Below, in pieces: positions 36,722 through 48,432 of a stretch of 64,000 nt of DNA. Below the pieces are notes generated by a model. That model saw only the letters and a program-made list of their open reading frames with translations, was not told where the DNA came from and did no database searches. Origin of the DNA: Centropus unirufus (lineage: Eukaryota > Chordata > Aves > Cuculiformes > Centropidae); the NCBI GenBank assembly GCA_013397695.1, contig VYZI01000135.1, positions 365,397-429,396 on the forward strand, in the 5' to 3' direction. The stretch's first letter is position 1, and every line of letters starts with the position of its first letter. Made by a program: the position numbers and the translations under genes.

Positions 36722-39700
36722 AATGCAGCCACTTCAAAAAATGTATGGGCAGTTACAGTGCTCAACTGCACCACAACACTAACATCACCCAGAACAAAGT
36801 GAAATTGTTCTTTCTGCTATCCTACAATTATGGGGTAATTTGGAAATGCAGGGATAGGACACAGCTCTGCAACTATTGGTTGAAGCTTTCTAAGAGAAGG
36901 AAGGGACCAATGGTTTCACCTACTGAAATAGGTGAACCCTATTGAAATAGATTTGCCTGATTACTTCCAACTTAATTGTGATATCTTTCTTGAGTGTTTG
37001 GCAGGTGACTTTAACGTAATCTTTAATTACAATTAAATATAACTTCCTTGTGTTTTAAAGTTAAGCTAATTAAAATTAATCCCCCATTTACTCATTTCTT
37101 TCAGACATGGCGTATTTTTCTAAAACTGTTTTCAGTCTCAAGCATATTTTTAATCCCGGTATTGGCTCCACTTCTGCTTATCATATTTACCTCTTAAAAT
37201 ATTACATGTTTATTATAATCATTACAATAATGTGGTGACCAGAGCTGAACACAAAACGCTAAACTCCCTGCCAGAACCTCATATAACGGGAGAACAATGG
37301 ATGAATGTTGTTAATTTTAAATGCAAAATTATAAATCAATTACAGTGATGGCAAAAGCCCTTCGTGACATGCCACAATTTACTTTCAAAGACATTTAAAC
37401 CTATTTCACATGCTGAACAATCTGTAATAAATTATGATTTTTTTTTCTTCCTGAAATGAAGCTATAATTATGACAGTTGAATTCTTGTTCTGAGAAATAA
37501 GGTGGCATTTAATTCCTTGAGAACAAATGACACTCACAAAAGAACAGTTAATTATTCTCAGCTGCAAAAAAATGAGGGGGGGTTAGGGAGAGAAAAAAAT
37601 ATGAAAGAGAATGTATCAACACTTTGTATAAAGCGTCTAATAATGAATCCTTAATGAAAGCTGTACTGCTAGCGAACTTTGCTTGGTGTCCGTGTGATTG
37701 AGTGACAGTTTTTGTCTTACCTTTCCCATAAATTTGAAACCTCATTCAGAGTAGGAGTACAGTAAAGGGCCACGTCATTAGGAAATATTACATCTCTGTC
37801 ACCAGATCTCTGATATGCAAAGAACAAACCGCAGGAAATTTCCAATGACAATGCGATGGGCAAAACAGGTGTCTGAGCTCTGCATTTTCAGGTTGCATTG
37901 CAATGGTGCAACAGTATTAGTCCTAATAGTTCTTTAAGTAAATGCTGACTATTATAGTAAGAGGAATCCTTTGACTTCTGCTGGTATTGATAGAGCAGTA
38001 AAGAAAAATGCTGACCAGTCAGTTTCCTCATGCAACACTTGCGCGACCACGTGCTCAACTCATCCTGCATGAGTCCTACTGTGCTCAGTGGCACCACGTG
38101 AGGTTTACAGGATAAGGGACCTGCCACATTCAGTTTCTTCCCTCAAAGTACTGATCATCCCAGTTTCCTGCTGTAGCTCTGCAGCAACCATGGCAGAGCC
38201 GAACGTATTAGCACGAGCTGTGCTGCATCCCACATTTGCAGTTCTCACTGGCTGGTGAACAGTTGCCAGTCTTGCTAATCTGTTTTCCTTCCTCAGGGAA
38301 GAGACACATTTCAGAAGGGCCGTACTAAGTGGAATACCCTCATCTTTCTTGGTTCAATTATGATTTGTGAATTGCCCAATTTGGGGGCCCTCTGAAATAT
38401 AGCCTGAACAACATAGTTGCATGTAAAACAAGGCCTAATGCTCTCAGTTACATTAATGTTAAATCAAAGATGATTGGATTAATTGCTGATTCATTTTATC
38501 TTCTGTGCACGTGTGGTGCTGGCAGAATTTCAGAGCTTTTAGTAAAATTAATTGAGAACTATGGGGAAATAATACAGGCAAACAGACTTTTGTATTGAGT
38601 CTTCCTTCTGCTGGCTGTTAAAGAGTATCTAAAACTGGGAGCCTATAATGTATTTCTTAATATTTGTAATTTTTATATTGCATGAAAAATGTAGGAAAAT
38701 GACTTGAAAATGCAATTTATGAGATACAGAATATTATAAATGCTGATTATACCTCAGAGAGAAAGCATACTTTGTATAAGACTTTCACCACAATAAAGCA
38801 CATGAAAAAAACCCACAACAGGTAATTTCTTATGTGGAAAAAATGAGGCACTGATAAAAATGTAAAAGTGCACACTTTAAAACAGTATTCACAAATTTTT
38901 CATTTTGTCACCTTTATATTCAAATCTGGTTAAATCCCTTGGTAGAATGACATAATAGAACATTGTTAGGCCCATGTGGACACTCACACTACTAGGCATA
39001 GTATTTTATTTGTCCGCTTAGTTCTGATAGAAAACAGAAGATTTATTAATGCAATGTAAAATACTCGCTGGCAGGTAAAAGTAATTCTGTTAATGAACAT
39101 GATTAGAACAGCAGCTGGAATACAGAAAATGCAGCGTTTGCAAGATCTTTGGGATTAATAGACCTTAAAATACTTGGGAAATCAATTAAAATACCTCTTG
39201 AAGATTACAAAAATGACTGTGCATGTGTTGAACTTGAAAACGAACAATAAAAGCATAAAATCCGTACTTCCTGAGCAAGATCATTTCAAAGTGCCTTTTC
39301 CTGACCAGCAGCAGAGCCTGGCAAAAGATTTGGGGAACAGATATATTTCATGGCTTATAATTGGGAAGGTACACTGCCAGCGAGAGCTTGAGGTAGTTGG
39401 AAGTTTGCACTTTCCCCTTGTCTTCCCTTAGGGCATTCGTGCACTGACTATGTATTTTCTGTATTTATAAGATTATTTATATTCCAGTGTGTGGGATAAG
39501 CGCCCATTAAAGTTGCTTTGCTGCTACTGCAGCCAGGTTTGATGAGGGCTGGCTGCTCCCAAGGGAAGGAGGCTGTGAGCTGAGAGAGTGGTGGCGTGGA
39601 CACATTGAGATGTCCCCACTTGCCCTGGGCCCCATCCCACCATCGCTAAAGGAGGAGTACAGGTCAGATCAGTGATGGATCCAAATTTGTAGAGAGCATT

Positions 39701-40804
39701 GGCTGTGTCCCCATCTGACTGCTAGTGATACCATCACCCTACCACTGAGCTGCTGGGGCAATGCTTGCAGCTGGGGACCACCAGCCTACCCAACTGCACC
39801 AATGGGCAGGCAAGCTTCGGCACCAGAGGCTGGTCAGGAGAAATTAAGAGCAAGAATAAACACCGGATTATATTGGACAGCCAATTTCAATGTCAGGATT
39901 GGAGCTTGGAGACAGTCTCTCTGGTGAGCAAGCTCTGGGGTGTGTATTGACGTGGTGAGAACGTCTGCTCTCCTGGCCATGCAGCCTGACCTGCCATTTC
40001 AGACACAGAGCAGTGACCATGTGAGCCTGACGATGGTGCAATGTTTGGTCAAATGAAGTTGTACTTGGAGAGGACCACTTGGTTTCTTTCATATTCCCTG
40101 AGGTTTGCTGCTTCACAGCTGTAGGAAATATATTCCCAGACAATCAAATCTGCTGTCTTTTCTTCACTAAATGCAATAGCAGATATTTTTTACCTCTGGA
40201 TTTTAGTGCTTCTTTCTCTTCTTGAGCTATATATTACTGTAGAGCTCTATCCTTGTGAAATAGGAAACTTGTCTGTGCTGTTCTTTCTCATGTAGTCAGT
40301 ACAGAAAAGTTATGGATGTGACTGTGCTTTCATTTACAGTTGTTAAGCCTTTTAGCCCGCTTTGCATTTTGCAGAGTTGAACACGGTGCTCTGGAAAACT
40401 GAGGATGCAAGGTGATATCCTCTGCTTGGTGAAATTTCTGGTTCAGCATGAATAGCAACATGCATCCCTGTGAGAACTTGTTTATTTGTTTATCCAAGTA
40501 TACCATCTTTGGGGAAAAGAGCAATGAAAAAAAATATCCATTCCACTACTCAATCACCTATGGACCTTGAAACATGATCAACTTCCCTTGAGACACAGTC
40601 CATATTTTTGGGTTTTATTTTCCTGAATATGTCACTGATGATCGAAACCTGGCAATGTGATATGAAGTTAGGATATTTCCGTGATATAGTAATATCAGAT
40701 GCAATCTTGTTTTATTCACTAGAATTTGAATCTGCATGAGTGATGAAAGGACTGGATACAGTAACACAGGTGACACAACAGAAGGGCAATATTGGTAGAG
40801 GAAT

Positions 40805-41640
40805 AAAGGATTGAAACAACCTAAGATGAATCTTACTATGTATGATACAGTGCATTGGCATCTACTTAGACACTCCAATGAATAAGAACCACTCTGCTGT
40901 TCCATAATCCAGCCCATGCCAAACCAATACAAAGCACGATATGCAGAGAGTATTTTGGGATAGTTACAAAGCATGTGAGCAGGTAAGGGTTTTTAAGTTT
41001 ATGAGGCTGATTTTCAGCTTTCTCCTGTTTAAAGAATATACTTCCAGAAGACATGAGAATTCAAGGACCTTGTAGGCCATGAACAATTAGTGCAAGTCTG
41101 GTGTTGAAAGCCTTTCTTTTCAGAATTTCCTTTGAAAAGCAATGAGAGAAAGGCTAGAAGTACAAGGAGAGCCTTATACAAATCGTTTGTCTCAATCACC
41201 AAAGGAACAAAAAATAGCTGCATATAATTTTTAGCACATTTAACATTCAAGAAATTGGATCTGAGTCTAAAAGATATGCCTTCTTTTATAATGCATTCGT
41301 TATTATCTGGTTATTGTTTTAAAACAATACAGCATCTGATTTATGGCAATAGCTAAAGATTGGAGTGCAACAGGATCTGAAAGATGTAATGCCATCGAGT
41401 AGTTTTATTAAGAGAATCGAAGGTCTAGTAATTCAGGTGCCAAAAACACAGTGTTCAAACAGTACTTACTCTTCCAAAGAAATATGTTTCAAATCAGCAT
41501 CTTGTCCCTTTTCTGTAAGACCCCAATTAAAGGAGACTCTACCCAAAGTAATTCTATCCTTTTAATGCCTTTTACATACAATGAATTCTTTATTTATGCA
41601 AACATGATGAAAAGGAGTGAGATGGAGACAGAATGTGTGC
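40805..41640 (+). mobile_element. decayed Ty3/gypsy retrotransposon, RNase H and integrase start (fossil B)
   Basis: One reading frame (codons from 40811) keeps RNase H landmarks over about 200 bp despite stops. LKQPKMNLTMYDT (40811-40849) lies where the strand-initial aspartate belongs. After a stop, EPLCCSIIQPMPNQYKARYA follows (40886-40945), with RYA as the usual hallmark, and then VYEADFQ at 40997-41017. An RIYFQKT-like piece continues to about 41060. Further on, SKEICFKSASC and RPQLKETLP (about 41474-41535) look like the second half of an integrase zinc finger, with the first Cys of CxxC replaced by Ser. FTYNEFFIYAN follows near 41570 in another frame. In-frame TAA, TAG and TGA codons show decay. 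The RNase H part is better supported than the integrase part. No LTRs were found. Confidence 0.55.
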
Positions 41641-42059
41641 CTCCTAATGAGTTTCACAGTATACAGTGTACTTCCCAGGCAAGTTAATGAGGGGGGTGAG
41701 ATATACAGAAGGCCCACGAGTCATAGAAGTCCTCAGACTCCTCTGAAAGGAATGTTTTCCACGAAATTGATTTCCATTTAAACTTTCTCTCCCAAAGAAG
41801 ATGCACAGGTGCAGAGGTGTAGTCAAGTCATGAATAAAAGTTCCTGATTCAAATGGGAGGGAAGCTCTGGTGTGCAGAGTGCAGACCTCAGAGGACCAGG
41901 GTAAAGCCCAGGCTACCTTGTTCCAGCCCATACTGCAGGGGAACTCCTCTTTCTGTTTGAACTTTCCCTAAGGTGGTAAGTCTGTAAGAATATGAGCTGA
42001 GAAATGTTGCAGCCTATATGTATAATCATTCAGTTTTACAAACGTGTAATAATAGAAAT
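41641..42059. other. non-coding DNA, nothing recognised
   Basis: The remainder of an integrase from fossil B would be expected here, but no convincing catalytic-core motif could be read in any frame. No other feature was seen. Confidence 0.4.
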
Positions 42060-42260
42060 ACAGTGCGATTTGGATGGAGAGACCTCTGGAGGTCATCTAG
42101 TCAAACTGGTCTCATGGCAGGATGAATCAGGCTGCTCAGGCTACGTCCTCCCCAGTCTTGCACATCTTCAAGGATGGAGGCTCACAGCGTCTCTAGGTGG
42201 CCTGGTCCAATGTTCTTATTATCTATTCTGCACTGCTGTGAAGGAACTTGAAATCTTATT
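42060..42260 (-). mobile_element. CR1 LINE 3' UTR fragment
   Basis: On the + strand the order is gagacctctggaggtcatct, then ctcatggcaggatgaatcag, then catcttcaaggatggaggct, then a block near ggcctggtccaatgttctta. This is the reverse complement of the CR1 3' UTR and end of ORF2. The terminal ATTCTATG tail is missing or diverged. Divergence is greater than in the copies at 31.1 and 47.5 kb, so it appears to be an older insertion. Confidence 0.82.
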
Positions 42261-44723
42261 TATATAGTATTTATATTAATCTTATTCATAGGCTACCTAT
42301 TCAAGCTGGTTTAAAAATGTTCTCTGCTGCTGCCTGTTCAATACAAGTTCACTTCTAAATACGTCTGCTTAAAGCAAGCCATGAGTATAGCAGGTAAGAT
42401 GATTTGACTGAACCTACCTTGCATTTTTCATGCAATAAATCATTTACTTGGAGATTTTTAGCCAAGTCTCTTCACACCCTTTGGGGAAAACCCAGCTCTT
42501 GTGCCCACATCATTCCACAGGTACACGGCTCTCATTCTCTGGAGCAATTTCACAGTAACTGTCCTTTGAGACTTTTCTTGGCCTTAGCATGTCTTTTTTG
42601 GGGTTTCATTTCAAGAAAGTACCTCATAGTTTCTAGAAAAGTAGAAATACTGAAAAAAAAAGAGGAATGACTTTTAGAACAAAGATACAACAGTAGTGAA
42701 TATTTGTAGATGATTTCCACAGAATTCTTGGCATCTGGCTGGCAATTTCATGTAATCAGATTTCTCCTTTAGTTCCTGTTATGTTAATTTATTGGTTTAC
42801 GGATCTGAGGAATTGCAGCTCACACTGTTCTGCTTCCAGGTTCATGCTCATTGCAATATGGATATCTCAGCCTTTTAGTGCAAGTTTTAACAATTGCCAT
42901 TAAATTATTTGAGATGGAGGGAAAGACAAATCCAAGGATAACACCTGTTTTGGTACAATTAAAGCCCTACAGCAGTCTATGGATAAAATACTTCTAGAAA
43001 ACCTTGCTCCGTAGAGTTTAAAATGATTACATGACCAAAGGGGTTGTAAGTAGTTAGTCTCCAGAAAATAGATTGGTAATGATGGAAACAGATTGATTTG
43101 AACTAACTGTTGCCCAGGTGCAATGGAAGGTGTACAATGGTGGCATTTAAACACATTGCAGAGTAATTGGAGAGACAGGTGCAGCTTATACTGAAACTCG
43201 TCTGCTGTGGTGTACACAAACCAAGGTAAAACTGCTGGTGCAGTGCAGTGGCTCTAAAACAAGATCAATTAAGTAATTTCATTTTTAAAAAGTGATAAAA
43301 TGTGTCATTGGCTCCTCTGTCCTTTCCTGAACTAATGTCCCTTAGCAACTGTCTTTATGAAAGCCATAAATTCAGAATAAATCAAATACAGCACAACTCT
43401 CCCCAAAGCAAACTAAGCCTCCCACTTGTTTCTTTGCCAAGTGCTCTGCTGTAGCAAACAAGTGCAGTTTTTAAATATTTACAACCCAGCCTGATGCTTT
43501 CCTACAGAGAACATGTGGGGAAAATGTAGGCCCTTGCTTACGGTGAGGTTTTTTTCCCTTATCTTCTGGGCTGGCTTGGCATTCACCCTGGATCTGGCTG
43601 AAAGCATAATATTGGGTACTCCAGACTTGGGCTATTGTGTATTGACTTTATTTCTTTCTCCCACACTTTGGTTATGTCATGTCCTCTGTGTTTTCTTCCA
43701 AGCTTCAGTTCAGTTGAGGGAGCAGCCCAGGTGGGCAGCTTGAAGCACTGTGTTGGGAGGAGATCTGAAGCAAAAGACTGGGGAAAAAGAGGAATATGGG
43801 GTGGAAATTGAGTATGGAGGAATGGGAGGCAACACAGTAGGAGAGGCAGTGGTGTAGAAGGAATAGTTGACCCTGCCAAGGAGCTGGACTGAGATCTCAG
43901 TTTTTGGAGGTGTCAAGGCACCCCTCAAGCACTTCTTCACAGAATGCAGCCCTCTCTTCCCAGACACCAAGAGAAATCTGTGCAAAAACAGCCATGTCCT
44001 TTCTGCATTCCCCCAAGCCCATATCTACCTCCAGGTATGCCTCTCCCTACTCACTGTTTATTTCAACAGAGAAACATGTCAGAAGTTGCTTACTGCTTTA
44101 ATCTTGAAAATTAGTCCAAGATTTTTACAAAACCACTAATACCGCAGTGCTCTTCTTAATAATGCAGTGAATTACTCTAATAAAATCGACATTTTTGTTC
44201 ATATAGTATCAATAGGGTATCCTAAGAAATAATAGAAACAAACTAAAGAAAAAAAAATTCTTCAGAGAAGTCCTTTATTGGATATACTTTTCTCCAGTCA
44301 TACATGGCAAGTGTCTAATCTTTGTGTTAAGCCCAACCATTTCAGACAGCCTTTTTTGTAAATAGTGCAGAAGAAAGCAGGAGAAGCAGGTGCTGAGCTA
44401 CCTGCTCCTCAGTTGAATTTTAAGTCATTCCATGATTCACTTGCCCTGACCTTGGCTGTTCACTTGGCTTTGTTATACTCCAGTTGACTTAGCAGTGGGT
44501 AAAGGCAAGGTTAGGATATTGTCTCCCCAATTATAAAAATCCTGGTTAGAAAAACACGTAATTACTCTGCTGTTATGTGGGGTAGAGGGGGTCACTGGCT
44601 AGGTTAAGACAGAGCTAAATTCATGCATGGTGATACGGGATTGGTTTTGCTGGAGTTAGGTCAGGGATTGTTTTGCCCCAGTATGCGTTGTCAGGGTTTA
44701 ATCCAATTACTGATGACATTGTA

Positions 44724-44775
44724 GAAAACAGCAGCAGAAGTGGATGGAAGAAAACAGCAGCACAAGATGGAAGAA
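44724..44775 (+). repeat. imperfect tandem duplication of about 25 bp
   Basis: The unit gaaaacagcagcagaagtgg (followed by atggaa) is repeated immediately as gaaaacagcagcacaagatg (followed by gaagaa). The purine-rich units differ by a few substitutions and a small indel. Confidence 0.7.
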
Positions 44776-46661
44776 ACGTATTAATGAAGAAAAATCTGAT
44801 CTTTCCCCAAAGGAGTGGGCTGAAAACAAATCCTAGGAATGGTCAAATACCTATTATTTTGATTCTTTGTGTAATTTAGGGTTCATTGGTTCACTTATGA
44901 TCATTTAACTGATAAAACCATAGCAAACAAAGGAGCTGGTTGCAGTTCTGAACAGGAATTGAAAGCAACTTTTTTTTTGTAGTCAGTTTGGATAGGGCTT
45001 TAACATAAAGACAAGAAATTCAAAGTTTGGGTTTGCAGAGTCATCAGTTATGGGACTCTTATGAACTAAAGAGTGTTGCACAACACCTCCAACAAATTTG
45101 CCTCGAAGGGCTTCAAGAACGTTTCTTTTTTAAAAGGAGAAATATTGCTATTAAAAGCACCTCTATCTTGCACATTCTATATGTGTAGTTATTTTCTTAT
45201 TTCCAATTTTTTTTTATCCTATTTGCAAATCTAACATATGTGCATAATATTAAGTGAATGTTACCTGAACCACTTGCTACCCTGGCACATTTAGGATTTT
45301 GCTTGACTCTATTTGATCGTTGTCTTGTGGGACTGATGATTTGTGTTTTTGCTCCTTGCTTGTGTGATTCCCACCTTACAGCATTCAGGATAGCCACAAG
45401 AATGAAAAGATTGAGTAGCTGACACGTACCTGTGCAAGATGCACATGTACATGTTTCCCATTTTTCTTTCCCCTGCAGGGATGTTCTGAGCCAAGAGGAA
45501 CACAAATGGTGACAAAAAATGAAAGCTCAGATATTTACCAGAGTGCTGCCTGGGTTCACACCGTTTTACTTACCCTGGTCCCCTCAAACAATGTTCCTGT
45601 TAGCAGCATGGTCTAAACAGTGATTTATTCCATAATATGACTGTTTCCAACAGTCCTAATTACTTCCGATATGCCTATTCCTATCATTGGTGTCTAACTT
45701 GTGTACCCTTTGAAGTAGGTTAGTCCCATGTGGGTAGCTACAAATAAAATAAATTTCGGGCCAGGTCCAGGGAAGGCATTTTGCCCCATGCCTAAGGCAA
45801 TGGTCTGAGTTTCATGTCTAGAATTTTCTTCTGTGACTTTTGACAGTTTTAATTTAATTCACAGGTGATAATAAGGCTGGTTCAAGCCTGTGGACTAGGT
45901 CTTCCCAAGGCTGTGCTGCCCCTTTTAGACAGGTGGTAAACAATGCATTTTCTCGTTATGACTGATGTCTATGGGGTTACTATATTTAAAGTCTAATAGA
46001 CGTTTAGAAATAGTGTCTTAGCCAGCAGGATTTAACTTCATTATTTTTGAAACAAGAGAGAAGGTTAGCCACTGCGCTGTCTTTGATTATGCTCTGAGGA
46101 ATTTCCTAGGGTTAAATTAACCACAGGGGAACTCTGCTCTTGTTCTTTGAATGCCAGTGAAACATATTGAGAAATACAGGGGGAAAAAATAATTATAAAA
46201 TAGAAATGTAAAAACTATAAAGTTCATCTTATGTATAATCCCTAGTGCACAGTAAGTTCTGTTTACTTGCGCCATTTAATGTTAATTATGCCATTTATTT
46301 TATATTTTGTTTTTGCTTTATAAAAAAAGGCACGCCACCAGCAATAGGATCTGACCATAAAGGGAGTTTCAGAAGACCAGCATTTCACCAGTCTCAGTTT
46401 AAATACAGGAGGGAGATAATTTAGCAACTAAATGTCCTGCCTTATCCATGGTGTCATTGGAGAATTACTCTCCAGAATCACTTTCATCCCCCAGCTGCTG
46501 GCAGTTAAGCAGTGCTGCTTGCCTTTAATGAATCTCTTTGAGTCTACTTGTAGAAGGTCAGTGCCTATGACCACAACAGAATGAACAGAATTTTTTGTCC
46601 AAAAAATGCATTTTGGAAGATATGATATCATTGGAATCAAAAGCATTTTCAGGGAGCTTTG

Positions 46662-46704
46662 TATGTTAAACTTGAAAATGTTTGTTATGTTAAACTTGGA
46701 AAAT
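46662..46704 (+). repeat. imperfect tandem duplication of 24 bp
   Basis: The segment tatgttaaacttgaaaatg is followed by a 5-base spacer and tatgttaaacttggaaaat. The two copies differ by a single-base insertion and one change, suggesting a modestly recent local duplication. Confidence 0.75.
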
Positions 46705-47508
46705 ATGGAATAAAGGATCATTTCTAATTTCACAGCTCCATGAATATTTCAGGAATTTAATTTCTAAAAAGTGAAAATTAGTGATTTTTTGTTTAATTTT
46801 CATGTGCCAATTTTCTTTTTATCTCTTCATCCAATTCTTTTCAAATGGAAAAGGAAGGATCGAGGGCAGATGCATGTAAATGTGAAGAAATCTCCTTCCC
46901 TTCTTCACAGAGGAGTTAAGGATAATGTAAGAAATCTCATGAATTTTTATCTTCTTCCATTCAGCGCTCTTAAAAATGTTCACCTCTTTTTGTATTGAAG
47001 AACAAGTTGAAGAAATGATGAATATCTATACTTCTAAAATCATGGAGTTTGCATTGCCAAACCCCAACTTAATCCACAAGCATAAACCTTTTAAAACAAT
47101 GCAAAAGAAGCATGTTTTCACTTTTCAAAAAAAAAAGTCAAAATAGAATAAAACAGTAAAATTTTCCTTTATTTTTTCAATTTTCTTAGTGCATATGTAA
47201 ACTATGGTTTCTCTCTAACTGCTACAGAGCCTGATGAGGAGCTGGGTACTGCCTGAGACTTAGAAAGAAACAGAGAAAAATGTATTTCTTCTAAAATTGC
47301 ATATGCTAAATAATAAAAAAAAAAATCTACATTATCCATAAGCTTCCCCTCTTCTTTTTTTGCTCTGTTGTAGAGATACTAAAAATTTTACTAAGTTTTC
47401 TCCTACCTGATCTTATGCTAAAATTGTAAGCAAGCAGTCCATGTATCTTCTCACAAGACATGTATGAAAACCACGACTTGAAAAAAAAAATCTCCAGAAG
47501 AGTGACAC

Positions 47509-47753
47509 TTTTAAGCTGAAAGAGGGTAGATTTCGATTAGATATTAGGAAGATATTTTTTATTGTGAGGTTGGTGAGGCACAGGAGCTGGTTGCCCAGAA
47601 AGGTGTAGATGCCCCATCCCTGGAGGTGTTCAAGGCCAGGTTGGACGAGATTTTGAGCAACCTGACGTAGTAGAAGGTGTCCCTGCCTATGGCAGGGATG
47701 ATCTTTGAGATGCCTTCCAATGCAAACCATTTTCTGATTGCATGATTCTATGC
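47509..47753 (+). mobile_element. CR1 LINE 3' end, 5'-truncated
   Basis: The order ttttaagctgaaagagggta, gattagatattaggaagata, ggttgcccagaaaggtgtag, catccctggaggtgttcaag, and a terminal gattgcatgattctatg is the standard CR1 3' region. The block gcaacctgacgtagtagaag is almost identical to the copy at 5.7 kb, so the two belong to the same or sister subfamilies. About 245 bp remain. Confidence 0.95.
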
Positions 47754-48361
47754 AAGAAATGTGATATATGCTTAGACACTCAATGCTAGCTGGATGAAGA
47801 CTAACTTGTAAAGGCAGGACGTTTCACATGCTGGTACTGGAGGGATATGTCTGTACTGATGTAGGTGAATGCCAGTCAGGTACAGAGAGAGCACAAATTT
47901 CGAGACATTTAATTTGTGCTACTCAAGCATGTTGGGCGAGTGGCATGCCTCCTTCATTTATTCATTCCTCACATTTTCTTAGCTTCTCTGATTCTTTATA
48001 GTCTGTGCCCTTTTTTTTTTCCCCCAGAATTGACATTGCACTTTGTTTTTGCCTACTGCTTATCCTTTTAGGACTGCCAAAATTATGGTATTCCACACTT
48101 TACAGACTACAGGATACATGGATATTGGCTGCCATTTTCTCTCGTTGGGGTTATAGGAGATGCTTCTGGCAATTTTCATCCTCACTTACGCTCTGATTTC
48201 AGTACAATATCCTTTCAGCAGCATGCGGGCTTCAGACTCGACTTGGCAAAACAAATTGCTGAGAAAAGGCTAAGCCACAATACCGAATGAGAAAAAGAGT
48301 ATGGCGATACATTTTCAAGACTCTTTTGGATGATCTGGGGTAGCTTATGACTTCATTGTCA
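47754..48361. other. non-coding DNA, nothing recognised
   Basis: Unique sequence between a CR1 end and a MIR-like fragment. It includes a pyrimidine run at about 48010-48026. Confidence 0.5.
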
Positions 48362-48432
48362 TTATTTCAACTTCACACAGCCCTGTAAGGTGGGGTGTAC
48401 AATATTACTCCTACCTTACAGGTGGAAAAACA
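48362..48432 (+). repeat. MIR-like SINE fragment
   Basis: The blocks ttatttcaacttcacacagc, cctgtaaggtggggtgtaca, and attactcctaccttacaggt (then ggaaaaac) follow the central MIR/core-SINE order: a 'cctcacaacaaccctgtgaggtaggt' region and then 'ccccattttacagatgaggaaac'. This is the best of the three MIR-like matches in the window. Confidence 0.6.

Larger units (their letters stand above)
31148..40800. other. non-coding DNA, mostly unique
   Basis: No exon or long repeat was recognised. Visible structure is limited to a 19-bp tandem repeat (31967-32004) and a loose short repeat at 36652-36721. The minus-strand open frame at 34462-34893 (143 codons) has no recognisable domain. A few AT-rich stretches with dense homeodomain-type cores (for example 37000-37090 and 38450-38520) could be conserved non-coding elements, which cannot be tested here. 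Confidence 0.5.
42261..47508. other. non-coding DNA, mostly unique
   Basis: No exon was recognised. Two small imperfect tandem duplications (44724-44775 and 46662-46704) are listed separately. The minus-strand frames at 43583-43985 overlap one another and show no recognisable domain. Confidence 0.5.

Noticed and set aside
40680..40700. RDIVIS-like peptide upstream of fossil B as a reverse-transcriptase active-site remnant
   Set aside because: It is in the same frame but lies far too close to the RNase H start, and only a few common residues match.
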